The position numbers and the translations under genes were made by a program. This document shows, piece by piece, positions 15,425 through 20,038 of a stretch of DNA of 20,038 nt (position 1 is its first letter; every line of letters starts with the position of its first letter). A model generated the notes under the pieces. It was not told where the DNA came from and searched no databases. It was given only the letters and a program-made list of their open reading frames with translations. The stretch comes from Candidatus Cloacimonadota bacterium (GTDB lineage: Bacteria > Cloacimonadota > Cloacimonadia > Cloacimonadales > WRIO01): positions 1 through 20,038 of the forward strand of contig JALNXV010000018.1 of the NCBI GenBank assembly GCA_023230175.1. Direction: 5' to 3'.

Positions 15425-18400
15425 ATGAGTAATTTTTCATTTTTACAGCATGAGTTTAAACCTCTAGCCAATGAGTCTATAAAGTCTGAATCAAACATAT
15501 ATGAAGACCCAGAAGTATCTGCAATATATGCACGAAAAGCACTAGAGAACTCTGTAAAATTTGTCTATAACCTTGATGAAGATTTAGATGAAAAATTACT
15601 CTATGAGCTTAATACTTTTGAGCTTATCACTCATCCTACATTTAGTGAAATACTGCCAACTGAAATCATAGATGAACTTCATGTCATTAGAAAGATAGGC
15701 AACAATGCAACACATGCCAAACACAATATCCCATTAACAGCTAAAGAGAGCCTTTATGCAAATAAGTGTTTGTTTAAATTTCAAAGATGGATAGTAGAGG
15801 TTTATAGTGATTATGAAGTGTATGAAAACTATGATGAAACAAAGATCGCAAAACCTGTAAAAGAGTCACTTGAAGATGTGCTCAAAATCACAGAAGAGCA
15901 AAAAAGACTTGAAGAGGAAAATCAAAAGCTTTTAGAAGAGCTAGAAATTCTAAAAACTGCTAATGCTTCAAAACCAAGTGAAGATAAAAAAGCCAAAAAA
16001 CAAAGAGTTAAAACACTTGAGGGCATCAATGAGGCAGAAACTAGAGCCTTGCTTATTGACTTGGAGTTAAAAGAAGCTGGCTTTGATACTGAAAACTTCA
16101 AAAAGAAAAAAGATATAGAGTATAAGCTTACTTTAGAAGATGGAAGTAAGGGTTTTGCTGATTATGTGCTTTGGGATGAGGATGATACACCACTTGCTGT
16201 CATAGAAGCCAAAAAATACTCAAAAAGTGTAAGTGCTGGAAAATATCAAGCAAAACTCTATGCACAAGCTTTAAAAAAAGAGTTTGATAAAGATGTGCTT
16301 ATCTTTGTAACCAATGGTAAGGTGATAGAGTACACAAATGGTATCTATCCATTTAGAGAGATTCATAGCTTTTTCCCTAAAAATGAGATAAAAAGAATAC
16401 TTCTGCAAAGAAGTGCGATAGAAAACAATAAACCATCAACTTACCCTATAAATGAAGCTATCACAGATAGAACCTATCAAAAAAGAGTAATAAAGAGTGT
16501 TTTAAAAGAGTATGAAGCTTATAAAATGAGAGCTTTGCTTGTAATGGCAACGGGTACTGGAAAAACAAGGGTAAGTGCAAGTTTGAGTGATGTACTGATT
16601 CGTGCTGACTGGGTGCGAAAGATTTTATTTTTAGCGGATAGAGTTGAACTTGTAAAACAAGCAAAAAATAACTTCAATGAATACCTAAGTGAAACATGTA
16701 CAAACCTTGTAGAAGAGAGAGACCTTGATGCAAGGTTGCATTTTGGAACATACGAAACGGTGCATAACCTTATAAAAAAGGGTGAATATAATAGTGCTTA
16801 TTTTGACTTAATCATCGTAGATGAAGCTCATAGAACGATTTACAAAAAATATAGAGCGATATTTGAGTATTTTGATTCGTTTATACTAGGTCTTACGGCA
16901 ACACCTACAGAAGAAGTACATAGAAACACATATGAGTTTTTTCAAACGGGAGATAAAGAGCCAACGGATGCTTATCCACTAGATCAGGCTATAAGTGATG
17001 GAAATCTTGTACCGTTTCGTGGTAAAGAAATAGATTTAGGAATAGTAAAAAGAGGGATAAAGTACGCTGATTTAAGTGATGAAGAAAAAGAGGAGTATGA
17101 AGAAAAGTTTGAGGAAGATGAAGAGGAGATCTCATCAAGTGAGATAAATGAAAGAATCTTAAACAAAGAGACAAACGAAAAAGTACTAAGCTATTTGCAT
17201 GAGTATGGGCTAAAAATAGAAGATGGTAATAAACTTGGTAAAACTATCATCTTTGCAAAAAACAAAAGACATGCTGAATACATTAAAAAGATTTTTGATT
17301 TAGTTTATCCACATAGAACTGATGAAGCAGAGATTATCCATAGTGAGATATCTCATAAAGATAAGCTCATGGATAACTTCAAAAATCCAAATAAAAATCC
17401 GCAAATCGCCATAAGTGTAGATATGCTTGATACGGGGATTGATGTGCCTGAGATATTGAATCTTGTATTTTTCAAACCTGTAAAATCAAAAACAAAATTT
17501 TGGCAAATGATAGGAAGAGGAACTAGACTATGTCCTAATATTTTTGGAGATGGAGAGCATAAAAAAGAGTTTTATATCTTTGATTTTGGGATGAACTTCT
17601 CATTTTTTGGACTATCACCTGAAGGGATTGCATCAACTCAAAGTATCTCATTGGTTGAAAGGCTATTTTTAAAAAGGGCAAATATCATAAGAACTCTTGA
17701 GAATGGAAGCTTTAAAGATACACTTGTAGAGAAAACAAAATCGCAGGTTGATAATCTGGATTTGGGAGATTATAGACTCAAAAAAGATAGATTTATCATA
17801 GAAGAGTTGCAAAATCAAGATCTAAATATCATAACAGATAAAATTTATGATGATTTGAAGAAAATCTCTGTTTATGTAGAAGATGTTGAGCCATTGGAAG
17901 TGCAAAGATTTCAAATGGAGATTTTAAACTCACAAGAGCAAGTTTTAGCTAATAAAGATAATGCAAAATATACAAATGCTCTGATGCAAAGATGTTTGAT
18001 ACTTAAATCAAAAGAGAGAACCGTAAATGTTGTAAAAAACAAAATTGATACAATCAATAAAATTTTAAACAAAGAGTATGATTTTAGAAATATAGAGCAT
18101 TTAGAAGAGATAAGAAATGAACTTCAACACATAGCTGACCTCTCTGTGCAAAGAGGTGGCGGCAATCCTGTTGAGACAAATTTCAAAGATAAGATTGAAG
18201 AGGTTAGAGATATCAATAGTGATGACTATATTGATAAAGCTTCTATCAAAACTGAGGTGCAAAAAAGATTTAAAGAGTATATGGATAAGCTGCTTATTAT
18301 TCAAAAATTGCAACATAGTGAGTTGATAACAAGTCAAGATATAGAGCATATACGACAATATATTTTTAAAGCTGAAAAAAATATAGAAGATCAAATCAAT

Positions 18401-18709
18401 GATAATAACGATTTTGAGGTCATGATAAAAAATATCATCAATGAAACAGATAAAGAGGTAGCGAATAAACTTCTTGATAATTTTCTCTCAAAAGAAAAAT
18501 ACACTCAAAAACAAGTTGAGTTAATGAATAGACTTAAAAATATAGTTTTTGATAAACGGTATATTGATATTAAAAAAGCAGTATTTAGTATAAAAGACTT
18601 TTTAATTAATGATAATCACCCACTTTCTAGTCAATATGATAGTCTAAGTGAAAATGAGCAAGATGAAATTTTGGAAGTTATACATATTTTAGAAGAACTA
18701 GCAGCATAG
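15425..18709 (+). CDS. hsdR: Type I restriction endonuclease subunit HsdR with N-terminal DUF4145
   Basis: This 1094-aa motor/nuclease subunit has these parts in order: a DUF4145 domain (about 1-140, IRKIGNNATHAKH); a coiled coil (155-190); a PD-(D/E)xK nuclease with D246 and E261-A-K263; helicase motif I ATGTGKT (375-381); the DEAH box D466-EAH; motif III LTATP (490-494); motif VI QMIGRGTR (694-701); and a helical C-terminal part (about 790-1094) for docking on HsdM/HsdS. All catalytic residues expected for ATP-driven translocation and cleavage of unmodified DNA are present. The DUF4145-nuclease-helicase order resembles the EcoKI-like layout. AGGAG at 15415-15419 supports the start. I see no frameshift, so the restriction system appears complete and active in principle. 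Confidence 0.96.
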   Translation: MSNFSFLQHEFKPLANESIKSESNIYEDPEVSAIYARKALENSVKFVYNLDEDLDEKLLYELNTFELITHPTFSEILPTEIIDELHVIRKIGNNATHAKHNIPLTAKESLYANKCLFKFQRWIVEVYSDYEVYENYDETKIAKPVKESLEDVLKITEEQKRLEEENQKLLEELEILKTANASKPSEDKKAKKQRVKTLEGINEAETRALLIDLELKEAGFDTENFKKKKDIEYKLTLEDGSKGFADYVLWDEDDTPLAVIEAKKYSKSVSAGKYQAKLYAQALKKEFDKDVLIFVTNGKVIEYTNGIYPFREIHSFFPKNEIKRILLQRSAIENNKPSTYPINEAITDRTYQKRVIKSVLKEYEAYKMRALLVMATGTGKTRVSASLSDVLIRADWVRKILFLADRVELVKQAKNNFNEYLSETCTNLVEERDLDARLHFGTYETVHNLIKKGEYNSAYFDLIIVDEAHRTIYKKYRAIFEYFDSFILGLTATPTEEVHRNTYEFFQTGDKEPTDAYPLDQAISDGNLVPFRGKEIDLGIVKRGIKYADLSDEEKEEYEEKFEEDEEEISSSEINERILNKETNEKVLSYLHEYGLKIEDGNKLGKTIIFAKNKRHAEYIKKIFDLVYPHRTDEAEIIHSEISHKDKLMDNFKNPNKNPQIAISVDMLDTGIDVPEILNLVFFKPVKSKTKFWQMIGRGTRLCPNIFGDGEHKKEFYIFDFGMNFSFFGLSPEGIASTQSISLVERLFLKRANIIRTLENGSFKDTLVEKTKSQVDNLDLGDYRLKKDRFIIEELQNQDLNIITDKIYDDLKKISVYVEDVEPLEVQRFQMEILNSQEQVLANKDNAKYTNALMQRCLILKSKERTVNVVKNKIDTINKILNKEYDFRNIEHLEEIRNELQHIADLSVQRGGGNPVETNFKDKIEEVRDINSDDYIDKASIKTEVQKRFKEYMDKLLIIQKLQHSELITSQDIEHIRQYIFKAEKNIEDQINDNNDFEVMIKNIINETDKEVANKLLDNFLSKEKYTQKQVELMNRLKNIVFDKRYIDIKKAVFSIKDFLINDNHPLSSQYDSLSENEQDEILEVIHILEELAA

Positions 18710-18730
18710 TTCAAATTTATAGGAGTAAAC

Positions 18731-19741
18731 ATGGCATCACAACAAAATGTAGATAAATTATTAAAATTAATAGATGAGACAATAGAATTTCCCATACCTT
18801 CATTAATAAATTCTAGTGAATGGGGTAAGTTTAATTTTGAAGATATTGAAGATGACTTAAAAAAACTTTTTGAAATGTTAAATCATCTTAAAATTTTACC
18901 TTTAAATCTTTTACCCGATGCAGAAATAACTAAAATAACAACAGGGCTTGATGCTCCCAAGAAAACAATAGATGCTATTAAAAAATTTGATATCGAACAA
19001 CAAAATGCAAAAAGTACTAGAGATAGCTATGTAAACTCTATAAAATCACAAATCGATGCATTTTATATAGCTACACATCTTTGGATACCATATCTTGCTT
19101 ATCAAAAAGGGGATGTTCAAAAAAATATCGAGTCACTTAATGACTCTGTAAAAAAAGCTTCAAATGTTTTAGAACAAACAAAAGTGGATGTAAAAACAAA
19201 AAAATCTGAGATTGATAGTGTTGTACAAGCAGCAAAAGAAGCATCTGCGAGTGTGGGAGTATCACATTTTTCATCAAATTTTAAAAGTGAAGCTGAGATA
19301 TTGGAAAGTACAGCTAGGAAATGGCTAATAACAACTATTGGATTAGCAGTTGCAACATTTATTATTACATTGCTATCTTATTGGATTTTAGATATTCCTA
19401 AAGATTCAAGTACTGCTCAAATAGTTCAAGTTTTATCAACTAAATTGATCATCATTACAGTATTTTTTACTGCTACTTTATGGTCTGGGAAAATGTATCG
19501 AGCTACTATGCATCAAGTAACTGTTAATAAACATCGTGCAAATGCACTTTTAACCTTTCAAGCTTTTGTGAAAGCTTCTAATGATAACCATACAAGAGAT
19601 GCAATACTTATGGAAACGACTAAATCAATATTTGCAATTTCACCAAGTGGATACATTGAAAATGAAAATTCTGGCTCTGGGCAAACAAATATAGTAGAAA
19701 TCATCAAAAGTGGTATTGATAAAATAGGGAAATCAGAATGA
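18731..19741 (+). CDS. Two-TM coiled-coil membrane protein of unknown function, last gene of the hsd operon
   Basis: I do not recognise this 336-aa protein by name. Residues 1-125 are helical and acidic, with no signal peptide. Residues 125-175 form a coiled coil (SLNDSVKKASNVLEQTKVDV). Two transmembrane helices follow at about 198-222 (TIGLAVATFIITLLSYWIL) and 236-256 (TKLIIITVFFTATLWSG), separated by a short acidic loop. Residues 257-336 are soluble and include NKHRANALLTFQAFVKASND and ETTKSIFAISPSGY, a pattern I have seen in other membrane proteins annotated only as hypothetical. It starts 21 bp after hsdR with AGGAG at 18721-18725, so it is probably co-transcribed. The form would suit a membrane-acting defence effector or a protein unrelated to restriction. 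No enzymatic motif is visible. Confidence 0.75.
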   Translation: MASQQNVDKLLKLIDETIEFPIPSLINSSEWGKFNFEDIEDDLKKLFEMLNHLKILPLNLLPDAEITKITTGLDAPKKTIDAIKKFDIEQQNAKSTRDSYVNSIKSQIDAFYIATHLWIPYLAYQKGDVQKNIESLNDSVKKASNVLEQTKVDVKTKKSEIDSVVQAAKEASASVGVSHFSSNFKSEAEILESTARKWLITTIGLAVATFIITLLSYWILDIPKDSSTAQIVQVLSTKLIIITVFFTATLWSGKMYRATMHQVTVNKHRANALLTFQAFVKASNDNHTRDAILMETTKSIFAISPSGYIENENSGSGQTNIVEIIKSGIDKIGKSE

Positions 19742-19800
19742 TTTGATTTGTTAAGTGGAATAAATTTTTATGTATACTTGTTATAATACAATTGCTAAGA

Positions 19801-19820
19801 TATTAATTCATTTATTAAAT
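19801..19820 (+). repeat. Subterminal 20-bp direct repeat, copy 1
   Basis: Identical over 20 bases to 19874-19893, with copies 73 bp apart start to start (about seven helical turns). The flanks differ, so this is a discrete repeat. It may be an arm-type binding site for the trio recombinases. Confidence 0.7.
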
Positions 19821-19873
19821 CAATATTTAGAATAATTAATGAATATTAGTAAAGATTCATTAGTAGGTGTTTT

Positions 19874-19893
19874 TATTAATTCATTTATTAAAT
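19874..19893 (+). repeat. Subterminal 20-bp direct repeat, copy 2
   Basis: Second perfect copy of 19801-19820, one base before the right terminal inverted repeat. Its position directly against the end supports a role in end recognition. Confidence 0.7.
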
Positions 19894-19894
19894 A

Positions 19895-19907
19895 TATTGA
19901 TAGTTCA
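19895..19907 (-). repeat. Right terminal inverted repeat
   Basis: TATTGATAGTTCA is the exact reverse complement of 125-137. The yaaA frame resumes a few bases after it. The alignment of the broken yaaA to the intact copy leaves room for about one codon between GATTTG (121-126) and ATT (19912). About three bases around 19906-19908 may therefore be element-carried coupling sequence. Confidence 0.85.
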
Positions 19908-19908
19908 C

Positions 19909-20038
19909 TACATTCCTGATTATAAATTAAAGCAAGGTGAGAGTTTTAATAACTTAAAAATAGAGAAGTTTTATAGTGATAACTTTAGTAAAGCTATTGA
20001 TGATTATTTAAAAGATGAGGATATCTTAGATTTAAGAG
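19909..20038 (+). pseudogene. yaaA: Host yaaA, 3' side of the interrupted gene (runs off the window)
   Basis: From 19912 the frame reads IPDYKLKQGESF, then FYSDNF, then DYLKDEDILDLR. It matches residues around 128-169 of the intact YaaA at 5914-6654 (about 24 of 42 identical), including an unbroken IPDYKLKQ. It continues the fragment at 1-124. It has no start codon or ribosome binding site of its own in the visible sequence, so it is unlikely to be expressed as a useful protein. Confidence 0.88.

Larger units (their letters stand above)
19742..19894. other. Right-end noncoding region of the island
   Basis: There is no gene in this very AT-rich stretch between the last cargo gene and the right terminal repeat. 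It holds a 20-bp direct repeat (19801-19820 and 19874-19893), and an 8-bp inverted repeat TAATGAAT/ATTCATTA (19837-19844 and 19855-19862). I see no convincing GC-rich stem with a T-run terminator. It probably contains accessory recombinase-binding sites. Confidence 0.5.
125..19907. mobile_element. Trio-recombinase genomic island inserted in yaaA
   Basis: The limits are set by three observations. A yaaA reading frame breaks at about 126 and resumes at about 19909. A perfect 13-bp inverted repeat sits exactly at both breaks (125-137 and 19895-19907). A tyrosine-recombinase operon starts just inside the left end and reads inward. The content is mobility genes (258-6654), a serine recombinase (6777-7400), a four-gene cargo operon (7471-12703), a type I restriction-modification operon (12756-18709) and a membrane protein (18731-19741). 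All genes are on one strand. I see no clear target-site duplication. The layout fits trio-type site-specific elements more than a DDE transposon. Exact base-level ends are inferred, because the empty site is not in the window. Confidence 0.85.

Noticed and set aside
19801..19893. The 20-bp direct repeat as attL/attR of a nested element
   Set aside because: Only 53 bp of noncoding AT-rich DNA lies between the copies, so there is no room for an element.
1..20038. CRISPR array or tRNA gene as integration target
   Set aside because: No regularly spaced repeats and no cloverleaf-like or TTCGA-containing tRNA segment was seen. The integration target is the protein-coding gene yaaA.

Overview
The window looks like a very AT-rich bacterial chromosome. 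AGA dominates for arginine, promoters have clear -10 boxes but poor -35 boxes, and many genes overlap. This fits a Campylobacterota genome of the Arcobacter/Aliarcobacter kind, but the lineage is inferred from sequence style only. Almost the whole window is one mobile island of about 19.8 kb that has split a host yaaA gene. The 5' part of the broken gene lies at 1-124 and its continuation at about 19909-20038. The island ends in a perfect 13-bp inverted repeat (125-137 and 19895-19907). Every gene reads on the + strand.

Left (mobility) module, 258-6654. Three overlapping genes resemble a recombinase trio: a 463-aa tyrosine recombinase, a 198-aa coiled-coil protein, and a 1241-aa protein with a second tyrosine-recombinase core and a Cys4 cluster. 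The closest named architecture I know is the Gamma-Mobile-Trio (GmtY-GmtX-GmtZ); the Tn554 family and the strand-biased circularizing elements are similar. The fourth gene of this operon, overlapping the third, is a complete yaaA. The island therefore appears to break the host yaaA and carry a diverged intact copy. A serine recombinase gene follows, preceded by a res-like inverted repeat.

First cargo operon, 7471-12703. Four tightly packed genes encode: a type I methylase-like protein fused to one specificity domain, with degenerate cofactor and catalytic motifs; a DUF3696-type ATPase; a protein ending in a PLD-fold domain resembling MIT_C; and a WYL-domain regulator. I do not recognise this as a named defence system. 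It is the best candidate here for an undescribed one.

Second cargo operon, 12756-19741. This is a complete type I restriction-modification system (hsdM, hsdS, hsdR), followed by a two-TM coiled-coil protein of unknown function. The leaders of the two cargo operons align without gaps. Each has a TGACA-N5-TGTC palindrome 22 nt before a TACAAT/TATAAT -10 box. The WYL gene sits exactly between them, so I infer that it co-regulates both.

The last 166 bp before the right end carry a 20-bp direct repeat and a small inverted repeat next to the terminal repeat, probably recombinase-binding sequence. I saw no tRNA, rRNA or CRISPR array.
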